39,931 nt of DNA, taken from positions 1 to 39,931 of the forward strand of contig JAAYRK010000009.1 in assembly GCA_012518815.1 (NCBI GenBank), in the 5' to 3' direction. The stretch is from Candidatus Epulonipiscium sp. (GTDB lineage: Bacteria; Bacillota; Clostridia; Lachnospirales; Defluviitaleaceae). The position numbers and the translations under genes are program-made. This document shows, piece after piece, positions 1-8,740 of the stretch (the first letter of the stretch is position 1; each line of letters begins with the position of its first letter). The notes under the pieces were generated by a model, which saw only the letters and a program-made list of their open reading frames with translations, made no database searches and was not told where the DNA came from.

Positions 1-92
1 ATATTAAACAATGAAAGCTATAGCATAACTATTATTAAACTATATTATTATAAAGAATTATTGTCAAGCAATTATGCTTTAGGCTCTTTTTT

Positions 93-110
93 AAAACAGA
101 AGCTGTTTTT
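93..110 (+). terminator. Possible terminator of an upstream gene
   Basis: AAAACAG (93-99), a 3-base loop and CTGTTTT (103-109) form a short hairpin followed by T residues. It would end transcription entering from the left edge. The stem is only 7 bp, so this is tentative. The rest of 1-201 is AT-rich leader DNA for the next gene, with a TATAAT at 137-142 but no good -35. Confidence 0.35.
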
Positions 111-201
111 TAATAGTATATTCATTTTTTGTATTATATAATATTGATTAGTTGATGTATATATCTTTTAGTTTTTTTTATTAAACATAAGAGGTGAGCA
201 T

Positions 202-1536
202 ATGGATCTTTTTGAATATAATAGAAAAATGACTATGGAAAAGGAATCTCCTTTAGCAGCCAGAATGAGGCCAACTAGTTTAGAGGAGTTTGTAGGACAA
301 GAACATATTATAGGAAAGGACAAATTACTTTATCGGGCAATTAAGGCAGATAAGTTAGGCTCAATTATTTTATATGGACCTCCTGGGACGGGAAAGACGA
401 CTTTGGCAAAGATAATTGCCAATACAACTAAAGCAGAATTTGTCCAAATTAACGCAACATCTTCTGGTAAAAAAGAAATTGTTGAAATTGTAGAAGATGC
501 CAGAGTCAGACTAGGAATGAATCAAAAGAAAACTATTGTGTTTATAGATGAGATTCACCGTTTTAATAAAGCACAACAAGACGCCCTTTTACCTCATGTA
601 GAAGATGGAACCATTACCCTTATTGGAGCTACTACTGAAAATCCTTACTTTGAAGTAAATAAAGCTTTGATTTCAAGATCAAGAGTATTTCAACTTAAGC
701 CTCTATCTAAAAATAATATTAAAGAGTTAATATTAAGGGCAATTAAGGATGATAAAAAAGGATTGGGAAGTTATGGGGCTCAGATATCAGAGGAGGCCTT
801 AGAATTTCTTGCTGATCTAGCCAATGGGGATGCAAGAGCTGCAATTAATGCTGTAGAACTGGCAGTTTTAACAACGGAAGTATCAGAGGATGGGAAAATC
901 TATATTAATTTGGAAGTTGCCCAGGAATGTATTCAACAAAGGGCACTTAATTATGATAAGGATGGGGATAATCACTATGACACTATATCTGCTTTTATAA
1001 AAAGCATAAGAGGTTCGGATCCCGATGCAGCTGTTTATTATCTTGCAAGGATGTTATATGCAGGGGAAGACCCAAGGTTTATTGCAAGAAGAATGGTAAT
1101 ATCAGCAGCAGAAGATATAGGAAATGCTGATCCTAATGCACTACAACTGGCTGTTGCTGCAGCTCAAGGTGTAGATTTTATTGGGATGCCTGAAGGAAGG
1201 ATTTTATTATCTCAAGCAGCAATTTATTTAGCTTGTGCTCCTAAAACTAATAGTGCCATTACTGCAATTGACTTGGCTATGGAAGATGTTATGAATGTTC
1301 AAATAAGTGGAATTCCTGCTCACTTAAGAGATGCACATTATAGCGGGGCTTCACAATTAGGAAACGGAGAAGGTTATAAATATCCTCATGCATATCCTAA
1401 TAATTATGTTAGTCAGCAATATTTGCCTGAAGAATTAATTAATAAAAACTATTATTATCCTAGCCAAAATGGTTATGAAGCTACCATAAGAAAAATTCAA
1501 AATTTAATGAAAAGTAAAAACAATAACAATAAATAG
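202..1536 (+). CDS. rarA: Replication-associated recombination protein A (RarA/MgsA family AAA+ ATPase)
   Basis: Cytoplasmic AAA+ ATPase of the clamp-loader-like RarA/MgsA/WRNIP1 family, which acts at stalled replication forks. The 444 residues match the usual family length. Visible motifs are Walker A GPPGTGKT (residues 59-66), Walker B IVFIDEIHRF (111-120), sensor 1 GATTENP (141-147) and an SRSR arginine finger (157-160). The C-terminal half has the MgsA-type oligomerisation region with RDAHYSGA and GYKYPH. The ATG follows AAGAGGTGAGC at a normal distance. The gene stands alone, with a terminator hairpin after it. The family call is secure; the precise in vivo role is taken from homologues. 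Confidence 0.95.
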   Translation: MDLFEYNRKMTMEKESPLAARMRPTSLEEFVGQEHIIGKDKLLYRAIKADKLGSIILYGPPGTGKTTLAKIIANTTKAEFVQINATSSGKKEIVEIVEDARVRLGMNQKKTIVFIDEIHRFNKAQQDALLPHVEDGTITLIGATTENPYFEVNKALISRSRVFQLKPLSKNNIKELILRAIKDDKKGLGSYGAQISEEALEFLADLANGDARAAINAVELAVLTTEVSEDGKIYINLEVAQECIQQRALNYDKDGDNHYDTISAFIKSIRGSDPDAAVYYLARMLYAGEDPRFIARRMVISAAEDIGNADPNALQLAVAAAQGVDFIGMPEGRILLSQAAIYLACAPKTNSAITAIDLAMEDVMNVQISGIPAHLRDAHYSGASQLGNGEGYKYPHAYPNNYVSQQYLPEELINKNYYYPSQNGYEATIRKIQNLMKSKNNNNK

Positions 1537-1571
1537 TCTTTAATCAAGGAATATTTTATTAGATATATTTT

Positions 1572-1613
1572 AAGTGAAATCGTAGATAATAATATATGAT
1601 TTCACTTTTTTTA
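1572..1613 (+). terminator. Rho-independent terminator after rarA
   Basis: AAGTGAAATC (1572-1581) pairs perfectly with GATTTCACTT (1598-1607), and a run of T follows. It separates rarA from the small spore-type genes. Confidence 0.75.
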
Positions 1614-1652
1614 TGTGAAATTAATTTAGGCAAGTATAAGGAGGAATAAAAT

Positions 1653-1856
1653 ATGCCCACTCATACTAAACTTGAAAAAGCTCTTGCCAGTGCACAAGGC
1701 TTATGTGCCGATTTAAAAACTTTTTCTCAAGATACTGATGATCAATCTGCAAAACAAATGTTTAAGCAGTTATCGGACACAGCAGATAATATAGCTCAAT
1801 CTATTCAAGGTAGGCTAGATTTTGTAAAACAACAAGAACCTCAGTATAATCAATAA
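1653..1856 (+). CDS. DUF1657 family small protein
   Basis: A 67-residue soluble, Gln/Ala-rich, largely helical protein. The pattern LEKALASAQGLCADLKTF followed by a helix ending in GRLDFVKQQEPQYNQ is that of DUF1657. In Bacillus and Clostridia, DUF1657 genes are commonly found with spore-membrane genes, including mobile spoVA operons, so a spore role is the usual guess; its biochemistry is unknown. Here no spoVA gene is adjacent, but the next small gene is also spore-like. Strong ribosome site AAGGAGG lies before the ATG. Confidence 0.8.
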   Translation: MPTHTKLEKALASAQGLCADLKTFSQDTDDQSAKQMFKQLSDTADNIAQSIQGRLDFVKQQEPQYNQ

Positions 1857-1889
1857 TTTTTGCATGGAAAAATATTATATCTAATGAAT

Positions 1890-1918
1890 AAATAATTATT
1901 TGTTTTTTGTCTATACTA
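1890..1918 (+). promoter_or_regulatory. Possible promoter for the Asn-rich small gene
   Basis: TATACTA (1912-1918) is close to the CATACTA-type -10 of forespore sigma factors, and AAATA lies 17 bases upstream (1890-1894). No good sigma-A -35 is present at the right distance. The reading as a sporulation promoter is inference. Confidence 0.3.
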
Positions 1919-1958
1919 ACTTTGTAATTACTATTAAAAATATAAGGAGGCTTCTTTG

Positions 1959-2117
1959 ATGAGCAAGAACAATAACAAAAATAACAGAAATAACAACAAA
2001 AATAACAATGTGAATGTAGATTTTGCTAATGAGTTAGTTCCTAATAAGGATACTAATAAAACAAACAAAACTAATAAAACTGATAGAACAAATAATAATC
2101 GCAATAACAATTGCTAA
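1959..2117 (+). CDS. Asn/Lys/Thr-rich small protein, possible gamma-type SASP-like
   Basis: A 52-residue ORF begins MSKNNNKNNRNNN, has the central stretch VNVDFANELVPNKD, then NKT/NRT repeats, and ends in NNNC. TAAGGAGG (1943-1950) sits 8 bases before the ATG, and a strong terminator follows the stop, so it is very likely a real gene. Composition (about 40% Asn) and the FANE motif recall gamma-type small acid-soluble spore proteins (EFASE motif), which serve as amino-acid reserves in spores. That likeness is compositional and could be coincidence. The neighbouring DUF1657 gene supports a spore context. Confidence 0.6.
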   Translation: MSKNNNKNNRNNNKNNNVNVDFANELVPNKDTNKTNKTNKTDRTNNNRNNNC

Positions 2118-2126
2118 CTAAAAAAC

Positions 2127-2156
2127 AATCCCCGTGGCTAAACATGGGGATTTTTT
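2127..2156 (+). terminator. Rho-independent terminator
   Basis: AATCCCCGTG (2127-2136) pairs with CATGGGGATT (2143-2152) with one G-U, loop GCTAAA, then T residues. It ends the small spore-type gene. Confidence 0.85.
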
Positions 2157-2208
2157 ATAATTTAATATATTAAGTTAAATAATATTAATAATTATTATCA
2201 GTATGGCA

Positions 2209-2237
2209 TTGACCTTTGACATAAAAAGTAATATAAT
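2209..2237 (+). promoter_or_regulatory. Promoter of copA
   Basis: TTGACC (2209-2214), a 17-base spacer and a perfect TATAAT (2232-2237). The predicted transcription start is near 2244, immediately before the inverted repeat described next. Confidence 0.75.
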
Positions 2238-2244
2238 AAAAGCA

Positions 2245-2263
2245 ACCCCTCGTAGGGAGGGGT
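2245..2263 (+). promoter_or_regulatory. CsoR-like copper operator
   Basis: A perfect GC-rich inverted repeat, ACCCCTC (2245-2251), GTAGG, GAGGGGT (2257-2263), sits at the predicted transcription start. Its form matches the TACCCC/GGGGTA half-sites bound by the copper-sensing repressor CsoR. Repression at low Cu(I) and release when copper rises is the expected logic. No csoR gene lies in the window. Confidence 0.6.
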
Positions 2264-2284
2264 ACAAATCTTGAGTGGGGAACG

Positions 2285-4804
2285 GTGAAAAGTATGGAAA
2301 AAAAACAATTTGAAATAAGCGGAATGACTTGTGCTGCTTGTGCCAGAGCAGTTGAGAGAACTGTTAACAAGTTAGACGGTATCATAGAAGCTGATGTAAA
2401 CTTGGCTTCTGAAAGACTAAATGTTAAATATGATGAAAACAAACTTAATATAGAAGAAATAATTCAAGCTGTAGAAAACTCAGGTTATGGGGCAGAAGAA
2501 TATATAGAAAATAAAAAAAGAGATGATAAAGATAAAGAAATAAAATCATTAAGAAATAAACTTATTTTCTCTGCTATTTTTGTAATTCCTTTATTTTATA
2601 TTTCTATGGGACATATGATTGGTGCTCCTTTACCTTCATTTTTATTAGGTCATGAAAATGCCTTAAATTTTGCTTTAATTCAATTAGTCCTTACAGTACC
2701 TATAGTAATAGCAGGATATAAGTTTTATACAGTAGGATTTAGGACTTTATTTAAAGCTTCTCCTAATATGGATTCTCTTATAGCATTAGGAACTGGAGCA
2801 GCAATTGTTTATGGTCTGTTTGCCATTTATAAAATTATTACAGGAACTCCTGATGAAGTGATAGCTTATTCTATGGACTTATATTTTGAATCTGCTGGTG
2901 TTATCATTACCTTGATACTACTAGGAAGATATTTTGAAGCTTTAGCTAAAGGTAGGACTTCTGAAGCTATTAAAAAGCTTATGGGCCTTGCACCAAAGAC
3001 TGCTATAATTATAAAAGAAGGAAAAGAAATAGAAATTCCTATTGAGGAAGTAAAAGTTGGAGATATTATAGTTGTAAAACCTGGACAAAAAATACCTGTA
3101 GACGGGGAAGTTGTTAAAGGTAATACTGCTGTAGATGAATCCATGTTAACAGGCGAAAGTATTCCAGTAGAGAAAAAAGTAGGTGACCAAGTTGTAGGTG
3201 CAAGTATAAATAAAACTGGATCTATTCAATTTAAAGCAACTAAAGTAGGTAAAGATACGGTTTTAGCTCAAATTGTAAAACTAGTAGAAGAAGCTCAAGG
3301 CTCAAAAGCTCCTATTGCTAAAATGGCTGATATTATTAGTAGTTATTTTGTTCCTATTGTTTTAGTCATAGCCTTTGCTTCGGGTGTATTGTGGTATATT
3401 TCAGGAGAATCTTTAGTGTTTTCTATGACTATGCTTATTTCTGTATTGGTTATTGCTTGTCCTTGTGCTTTAGGCTTAGCAACGCCTACAGCTATTATGG
3501 TTGGTACAGGAAAGGGAGCCGAATATGGAGTTTTAATTAAAAGTGGTACGGCTCTTGAAAGCTCTCATAAGGTAAATACCATTGTGTTTGATAAAACAGG
3601 AACAATTACCCAGGGAAGACCAGAGCTTACAGATATAATTTGTTATAATGATATGTCAGAAGACGAACTTTTGATTTTGGCAGCTTCAGCAGAAAGAGCT
3701 TCGGAACATCCCTTAGGAGAAGCTATTGTAAGAAAAGCTCAAGAAAAAAACCTTTCTTTTTTGGAACTTGAAGAATTTAATGCTATTCCTGGATATGGTA
3801 TTGAAGTAAAAATAAAAGGACAAGATTTAGTCTTAGGTAATAAGAAACTAATGCTTAAAAGAAAAATTGATATTAACGAAGCAGAAGAAATAGCAGATCA
3901 GCTAGCCCTAGAAGGAAAAACACCAATGTATATTTCTGATAATAATAGCTTGCTTGGTATTATTGCTGTAGCAGATGTATTAAAGAAAAATAGTATAACG
4001 GCTATTAAAAAACTTCATGATATGGGTATTGAAGTAGTTATGCTTACAGGTGATAATAAAAGAACTGCTCAAGCAATTGCAAAACAAGTAGGAATAGATA
4101 GAGTTATTGCAGAGGTATTACCTCAGGATAAGGCCAATGAAATTAAAAAGATTCAAGATGAAGGCAAAAAAGTTGCTATGGTTGGAGATGGCATAAATGA
4201 TGCTCCTGCTTTGGCAATGGCAGATGTAGGTATTGCCATTGGTTCTGGAACAGATGTTGCAATGGAATCTGCGGATATAGTGCTGATGAAAAGTGATATT
4301 TTAGATGTTGTAACAGCCCTTAAGTTGAGTAAAAGTACTATTAGAAATATTAAGCAAAATCTTTTCTGGGCATTTTTTTATAATACTTTAGGTATACCTT
4401 TAGCTGCAGGTGTTTTTTATATTTTTGGAGGACCTAAATTAAATCCTATGTTTGCAGCAGCAGCCATGAGTTTTAGCTCCGTATCCGTTGTATTAAATGC
4501 TCTTCGATTAAAAGGCTTTAAGCCAGATTATAATATAGATAAAGAAGAAATAATTAATAAAGAAACAAAAAAAGAGGGTGATATCATGAGGAAAAAATTA
4601 TATATAGAAGGTATGAGTTGTAATCACTGTGTCAATCATGTTAATAAAGCTTTAAGTGGCATAGCAGGGGTTAAATCTGTTAATGTTGATCTTGATAATA
4701 AATATGCTTTAGTTGACATGGAAGATGAAATTTCTGATGAGCTATTAAAAAATGCTGTTGTTGATGAAGCAGGATATGAGCTTATAAAGATTGAAATAGT
4801 ATAA
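2285..4804 (+). CDS. copA: Cu(I)-exporting P1B-type ATPase with C-terminal CopZ-like domain
   Basis: Membrane copper exporter. Order of parts: N-terminal heavy-metal domain with GMTCAAC (13-19); membrane helices; actuator TGES (289-292); the CPC ion-site motif (392-394) in helix 6; phosphorylation motif DKTGT (Asp436); a SEHPLGEA nucleotide-site motif; GDGINDAP (634-641); then YN in helix 7 and a Met...Ser helix 8, the Cu(I) signature. After a linker, residues 768-839 form a second heavy-metal domain with GMSCNHC that looks like a complete CopZ chaperone. That segment has its own Met and an upstream GAGGGTGAT. The GTG start at 2285 has GGGG only four bases upstream; the ATG at 2294 is an alternative. 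Confidence 0.95.
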   Translation: MKSMEKKQFEISGMTCAACARAVERTVNKLDGIIEADVNLASERLNVKYDENKLNIEEIIQAVENSGYGAEEYIENKKRDDKDKEIKSLRNKLIFSAIFVIPLFYISMGHMIGAPLPSFLLGHENALNFALIQLVLTVPIVIAGYKFYTVGFRTLFKASPNMDSLIALGTGAAIVYGLFAIYKIITGTPDEVIAYSMDLYFESAGVIITLILLGRYFEALAKGRTSEAIKKLMGLAPKTAIIIKEGKEIEIPIEEVKVGDIIVVKPGQKIPVDGEVVKGNTAVDESMLTGESIPVEKKVGDQVVGASINKTGSIQFKATKVGKDTVLAQIVKLVEEAQGSKAPIAKMADIISSYFVPIVLVIAFASGVLWYISGESLVFSMTMLISVLVIACPCALGLATPTAIMVGTGKGAEYGVLIKSGTALESSHKVNTIVFDKTGTITQGRPELTDIICYNDMSEDELLILAASAERASEHPLGEAIVRKAQEKNLSFLELEEFNAIPGYGIEVKIKGQDLVLGNKKLMLKRKIDINEAEEIADQLALEGKTPMYISDNNSLLGIIAVADVLKKNSITAIKKLHDMGIEVVMLTGDNKRTAQAIAKQVGIDRVIAEVLPQDKANEIKKIQDEGKKVAMVGDGINDAPALAMADVGIAIGSGTDVAMESADIVLMKSDILDVVTALKLSKSTIRNIKQNLFWAFFYNTLGIPLAAGVFYIFGGPKLNPMFAAAAMSFSSVSVVLNALRLKGFKPDYNIDKEEIINKETKKEGDIMRKKLYIEGMSCNHCVNHVNKALSGIAGVKSVNVDLDNKYALVDMEDEISDELLKNAVVDEAGYELIKIEIV
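4586..4804 (+). CDS. copZ: Possible internally initiated free CopZ (72 aa), in frame with copA
   Basis: This is the last part of the copA reading frame, not a separate ORF. ATG at 4586 is preceded by GAGGGTGAT (4574-4582), a good ribosome site unlike ordinary coding sequence. From there the product would be 72 residues, the normal size of the Cu(I) chaperone CopZ, with GMSCNHC near the N terminus. Either copA and copZ fused after loss of a stop, or both a fusion and a free chaperone are made. Which occurs cannot be decided from sequence. Confidence 0.4.
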   Translation: MRKKLYIEGMSCNHCVNHVNKALSGIAGVKSVNVDLDNKYALVDMEDEISDELLKNAVVDEAGYELIKIEIV

Positions 4805-4810
4805 TTTAAA

Positions 4811-4840
4811 AAATCTCTTGGAAAATCCAAGAGATTTTTT
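4811..4840. terminator. Bidirectional terminator between copA and spoVB
   Basis: AAATCTCTTGG (4811-4821), loop AAAAT, CCAAGAGATTT (4827-4837), with A residues before and T residues after, so it can serve both convergent genes. Confidence 0.85.
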
Positions 4841-6374
4841 ATAGGTTTTTTCTTATTATATTGATATCTTCTACAGTAATACTTTGGAGTAAAAATAAGA
4901 AAAATACATAACTAATAGCAAGAATGAATAGTATAATAAACAGGCTATAGCTTAAGGAAAAATTAGTTAAGAGGTAATTGTTCATAATATATTTTGATGT
5001 TAAACCAGTAGCAGTTGCAGCTAGGGCGGGTTTTATTATCCATTTGTTTAAGTCTAAGCTAATGGAGGTAAACTTCAAAACCTTTCCTAAATGAAGCAAG
5101 GTAACGGCTACTGAGCTTACTATTACGCTCCAAATAAAACCTAAAAGTCCTAGTTTAGGTATCAAAAAATAAATAAACCCAATACTTATTAAAGAGCCTA
5201 TTATGTTATTTTTAAACAAAACCATTTGTTGACCTAAGCCGTTAAGTATTCCAGATAATGTAGATTGAAGGTAAAAGAAAGGACAAATCCAAGCCATAGA
5301 ATAAAGCATATCTCCTACATTTTCCTGATTATAAAATACCAAGCCCAGTTCTTTTGAAAAAACTATAAAAATACATGTAGCTCCTATTCCTATCAAAGAA
5401 CTAAAGTGAATAGATTTTGATGTAGTAAGGTGAATTTGTCTTGAATTTTTAATTGCTTTAGCTTCAGAAACTGCAGGTACTAAGGTCATGGATAATGCTC
5501 CTGTAAGAATAGAAGGGAAAAAGATTAATGGCATTGCCATACCACTAAATTGTCCGTAAATACCAATGGCTTCATTTGCTGACATGCCAAACAGTTGAAG
5601 CTTTTGTGGAATCATAATATTTTCTATGGAGCTAAGAAGAGAAGTAATAAATTTGCTTATAGTTAAAGGAATGGCCATTGATAATAAAAGAGAGTATGAC
5701 TTTAATATGCCAATGGAAGGCTTTTTTGTATGTTTTTTTCTATTTTTATCATAACGATAAGCTATAAATATATATATAAAAGAAATGATTTCTCCAGCAC
5801 TTAATCCAAGGACTGCAAGGGCACAAGCATAAGAAATACCTCTGTGTATAAATAAAGAAGAAAAAAGAAATATTACAGCCATTCTACTTATTTGTTCTAG
5901 TACTTGGGCAATTGCAGGCTTTGACATTTCTTGTAATCCGTAAAAATATCCCTTTATAGATGAAGCAGCAGCCATAAAGGGAATACAACAAGCTAGGATT
6001 CTTAATGAAAGATAGGTTCGCTCTTCTTTAATAACCGATGTTGCCAGAAAGGATGCAAAAAAGAAGATAAATAATGAAATAATAAAACCAATTCCTGCAG
6101 AAATAATTACAGATATTTTTAGTATTCGGCCACTATTGCCGTATTCTTTTTTTGCATTTTCTTGAGAAACGAATTTAGAAACACTAAGGGATATACCAGA
6201 TCCAGATATGGTCCAGGCAAGGATAAAAATAGGAAATATTAATTGATAAAGACCCATTCCTTCAGCACCAATTATATTTGACATATATATACGATAAACA
6301 AATCCTAATATTCTTGTTATTAAGTTAGCAGAAGTAAGAATCAAGGCTCCTGTAACTATATTTTTTTTATTCAT
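4839..6374 (-). CDS. spoVB: SpoVB-type polysaccharide/lipid II flippase (MOP superfamily)
   Basis: Integral membrane protein of about 511 residues with roughly 14 hydrophobic segments, the size and layout of the MurJ/SpoVB branch of the MOP exporter superfamily. The N terminus, TGALILTSANLITRILGFVYR followed by GAEGMGLYQLIFPI, is characteristic of SpoVB and its paralogues, which are thought to move lipid-linked precursors during spore cortex formation. The start is chosen at 6374: AGAGGG lies 7 bases upstream of that ATG, whereas the in-frame ATG 18 bases earlier (6392) has no ribosome site. Clostridia often carry several paralogues, so exact equivalence to B. subtilis spoVB is likely but unproven. 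Confidence 0.85.
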   Translation of the reverse strand: MNKKNIVTGALILTSANLITRILGFVYRIYMSNIIGAEGMGLYQLIFPIFILAWTISGSGISLSVSKFVSQENAKKEYGNSGRILKISVIISAGIGFIISLFIFFFASFLATSVIKEERTYLSLRILACCIPFMAAASSIKGYFYGLQEMSKPAIAQVLEQISRMAVIFLFSSLFIHRGISYACALAVLGLSAGEIISFIYIFIAYRYDKNRKKHTKKPSIGILKSYSLLLSMAIPLTISKFITSLLSSIENIMIPQKLQLFGMSANEAIGIYGQFSGMAMPLIFFPSILTGALSMTLVPAVSEAKAIKNSRQIHLTTSKSIHFSSLIGIGATCIFIVFSKELGLVFYNQENVGDMLYSMAWICPFFYLQSTLSGILNGLGQQMVLFKNNIIGSLISIGFIYFLIPKLGLLGFIWSVIVSSVAVTLLHLGKVLKFTSISLDLNKWIIKPALAATATGLTSKYIMNNYLLTNFSLSYSLFIILFILAISYVFFLFLLQSITVEDINIIRKNL

Positions 6375-6455
6375 AATAATACCCTCTTTCATTTGGACGG
6401 TACTACAATTTATTCTTATTTAAGTTGTACTATGACAAATAATATTCTATTTTTA

Positions 6456-6484
6456 TTGTTTATTGCCTAGATTTTCTATATAAT
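6456..6484 (+). promoter_or_regulatory. Promoter of the alarmone synthetase gene
   Basis: TTGTTT (6456-6461), 17-base spacer, TATAAT (6479-6484), about 70 bases before the ATG. Confidence 0.55.
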
Positions 6485-6552
6485 AATAAATGGAAATAGT
6501 AATAAACATGCTTTAAGATATAGTTAAAATTAAAGTAAGGAAGTGAGCAGCT

Positions 6553-7362
6553 ATGGATATTAATGATTGGAGAAGATTACTTATTCCTTATGAACAAGCT
6601 GTAGAAGAACTTAAAGTTAAGTTTAATGGTATTAGGGAAGAATATATAAGACTAGAGGAATATTCTCCTATTGAATATGTAACAGGAAGAGTTAAAAAAA
6701 TATCTAGTATTTTAGAAAAAGCTAAAAGAAAAGGAATAGCAATTGAAGATATTGAAGAAAGAATTGAGGATATTGCAGGAATAAGAATTATATGCCAATT
6801 TGTTAAAGACATTGATAAAGTTGTTCATCTTATTAGAAATAGAGACGGAAAAGATTTAAAAATTCTTGAAGAAAGAGATTATATAAAAAACATTAAGCCT
6901 AGCGGCTATAGGAGTTATCACATTATTATAAAATATCCAATACAAACTTCTAAAGGAGAAAAAGAAGTATTAACTGAAATACAAATTCGTACTTTAGCTA
7001 TGAATTTTTGGGCTACTATAGAGCATTCTTTAAGATATAAATATAATAAAGATATGCCTGATTATATTCATCAAAGATTGCTTAATGCTGCAGAAGCTGC
7101 TTTTACTTTAGATAAAGAAATGTCTGAAATAAGGCAAGAAGTGCTAAAGGCACAAGAACAATTTGAAGCAAGAACAAATATGATAGCAGAAATTTTTACT
7201 AATATCCAAAATTTATCTAAAATTAATGAAATAAAAGAAGCAGGAAAGTTATATAAAAAGTTTTGGGAACTTTGGGAAGAAGGAGATATGGAAAAATTAG
7301 AAGAATTTAATAAAAAATTGGATATAATGGCAGAAGTATACGGAGCACAAAGGCTCCGTTAA
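6553..7362 (+). CDS. relQ: Small alarmone synthetase (RelQ/YjbM-type GTP pyrophosphokinase)
   Basis: Cytoplasmic (p)ppGpp synthetase that transfers pyrophosphate from ATP to GDP or GTP. Only the RelA/SpoT synthetase fold is present: RVKKISSILEK (46-56), DIAGIRIIC (73-81), SGYRSYH (117-123) and EIQIRTLAMNFWATIEH (142-158). There is no HD hydrolase domain and no TGS/ACT region, as expected of the SAS1 (RelQ) class. At 269 residues it is longer than typical RelQ (about 210); the extra C-terminal part is helical and charged. Its stop overlaps the stop of the convergent gene. RelQ is a better fit than RelP, given the C-terminal helices after the catalytic core, but the distinction is not certain. 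Confidence 0.88.
   Translation: MDINDWRRLLIPYEQAVEELKVKFNGIREEYIRLEEYSPIEYVTGRVKKISSILEKAKRKGIAIEDIEERIEDIAGIRIICQFVKDIDKVVHLIRNRDGKDLKILEERDYIKNIKPSGYRSYHIIIKYPIQTSKGEKEVLTEIQIRTLAMNFWATIEHSLRYKYNKDMPDYIHQRLLNAAEAAFTLDKEMSEIRQEVLKAQEQFEARTNMIAEIFTNIQNLSKINEIKEAGKLYKKFWELWEEGDMEKLEEFNKKLDIMAEVYGAQRLR
7341..7358. terminator. Hairpin inside the converging gene ends
   Basis: CGGAGC (7341-7346), loop ACAAAG, GCTCCG (7353-7358) lies in the last codons of relQ and just past the stop of the minus-strand gene. It is followed by only a broken T tract (TTAATTT), so termination is plausible but not strong. Confidence 0.4.
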
Positions 7363-8492
7363 TTTGAAGGTTTAGGGCCGAAGTATTGATAATAGTCAAC
7401 TTTAATTCGGCCATTATAAAGCTTTCTTTTTTTATTGGCTTTTTTACCAAAATAGCTTTCGAATTTTTCAACAGAAGTTAAAAAGTATAAAGACCAAGTT
7501 GGCTCTTTTTCAAAAATTTTTCCAAGGCTTTGATATAGTTTTATTATTTCTTTTTTTTCTCCAATCCGCTCTCCATAAGGAGGGTTAGTGATTAAGATAC
7601 CATAAGCTTCTTTAATTGATATTTTTGTTGCATCTTTAACTTCAAAGCTTATGCAATCATCTACGCCTGCTTCCAGGGCGTTTTCTTTTGCAATACTAAT
7701 AGCTTCTGAATCTATATCATAAGCTTTTATATTAAGTTTAATATTTTGGTCTATTGCTTTAAAGGCTGCGGTTTTTTCTTTTTTCCATATGTCTTTTGAT
7801 ATTTGAGGCCAATCCATGGATACGAAAGTTCTATTTAAACCTGGGGCTATATTTTTTCCTATTAGGGCAGCTTCTATAGGAATTGTACCTGAACCGCAAA
7901 AGAAATCATAAAGGATTCTATTTTTATTCCAATAGCTAATTTGTATTAAGGCTGCTGCTAAGGTTTCTTTTAAGGGGGCTTCTACGGATTTAAGCCTATA
8001 GCCTCTTTTGTGTAGGCCAACTCCTGTGGTATCAATAGTTAGGCTTGCTATGTCTTTTAAAATAGAAACTTGAATAGTATATTCAGGTCCAGTTTCACTA
8101 AACCAGTCTACATGATATTTACTTTTTAATTTTTCTACAACGGCTTTTTTTACAATAGCTTGGCAGTCAGGAACACTATAAAGCTTTGATTTAACAGACT
8201 TTCCTGTAACGGTAAATTTGCCGTCTATAGTAATCCATTTTTCCCAAGGAAGGGCTTTTGTTTTTTCAAACAGCTCTTCAAAACTAAGAGCTTTAAATTC
8301 TCCTAATTCTAACAATATACGATCAGCAGAGCGGAGCCAAAGGTTGGTGCGGACAATATCCTGCGTAGTTCCTATAAAAGCGACCTTGCCATCACAGACT
8401 TCAAGGTCTTTATATCCTAAATCCAAGAGTTCTTTTTTGACTATGGCTTCTAATCCAAAGCTAGTAGTTGCAATTATTTTTAGATTTTTCAT
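7359..8492 (-). CDS. THUMP-domain class I SAM-dependent RNA methyltransferase (RlmL/YpsC family)
   Basis: A 377-residue cytoplasmic enzyme of COG0116. The N terminus carries a ferredoxin-like/THUMP RNA-binding region (about 1-160, with TGVGLHKRGYR at 156-166). The Rossmann methyltransferase part has DFFCGSGTIPIEAALI (196-211) for SAM binding and the catalytic NPPYGER (303-309), typical of guanine-N2 methylation. Homologues include B. subtilis YpsC and the N-terminal half of E. coli RlmKL, which methylates 23S rRNA G2445; the RlmK half is absent here. The target is inferred from homologues. The ATG follows AAGGAGTATTACA on the minus strand. Its stop shares TTAA with the stop of relQ. Confidence 0.87.
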   Translation of the reverse strand: MKNLKIIATTSFGLEAIVKKELLDLGYKDLEVCDGKVAFIGTTQDIVRTNLWLRSADRILLELGEFKALSFEELFEKTKALPWEKWITIDGKFTVTGKSVKSKLYSVPDCQAIVKKAVVEKLKSKYHVDWFSETGPEYTIQVSILKDIASLTIDTTGVGLHKRGYRLKSVEAPLKETLAAALIQISYWNKNRILYDFFCGSGTIPIEAALIGKNIAPGLNRTFVSMDWPQISKDIWKKEKTAAFKAIDQNIKLNIKAYDIDSEAISIAKENALEAGVDDCISFEVKDATKISIKEAYGILITNPPYGERIGEKKEIIKLYQSLGKIFEKEPTWSLYFLTSVEKFESYFGKKANKKRKLYNGRIKVDYYQYFGPKPSN

Positions 8493-8661
8493 TGTAATAC
8501 TCCTTATCTTTTGATTAAATAATTAGATAGTAATATTCTAATTCATATTGGTAAAAATGAAAATAATAGATTTTAAATTTGATATTGATATAATTAGTTT
8601 TGCCATTCTTTTTTTATATAATAGTATTATTAAATATTATAATTGAAAAAAGTAAAACATA

Positions 8662-8690
8662 TTGACAGTAAAATCATAAAGTGATATTCT
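8662..8690 (+). promoter_or_regulatory. Promoter of the isc-mnmA operon
   Basis: Consensus TTGACA (8662-8667), 17-base spacer, TATTCT (8685-8690). Just downstream, around 8701-8721, lies an imperfect repeat containing ACTAATAAACTAG, a candidate site for autoregulation by the Rrf2-type first gene; the symmetry is weak, so only the promoter is called. Confidence 0.7.
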
Positions 8691-8740
8691 AATATGGAAA
8701 ACCGACTAATAAACTAGGAATTAAATCTTGAGGTGAGTGT

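Noticed and set aside
2216-2237. TTGACA at 2216-2221 as the -35 of copA
   Set aside because: It is only 10 bases from TATAAT; TTGACC at 2209-2214 has the correct 17-base spacing.
2185-2442. Minus-strand ORF over the copA promoter and start
   Set aside because: It lies across a consensus promoter, an operator and the N-terminal copA coding region, has no ribosome site, and its translation resembles nothing.
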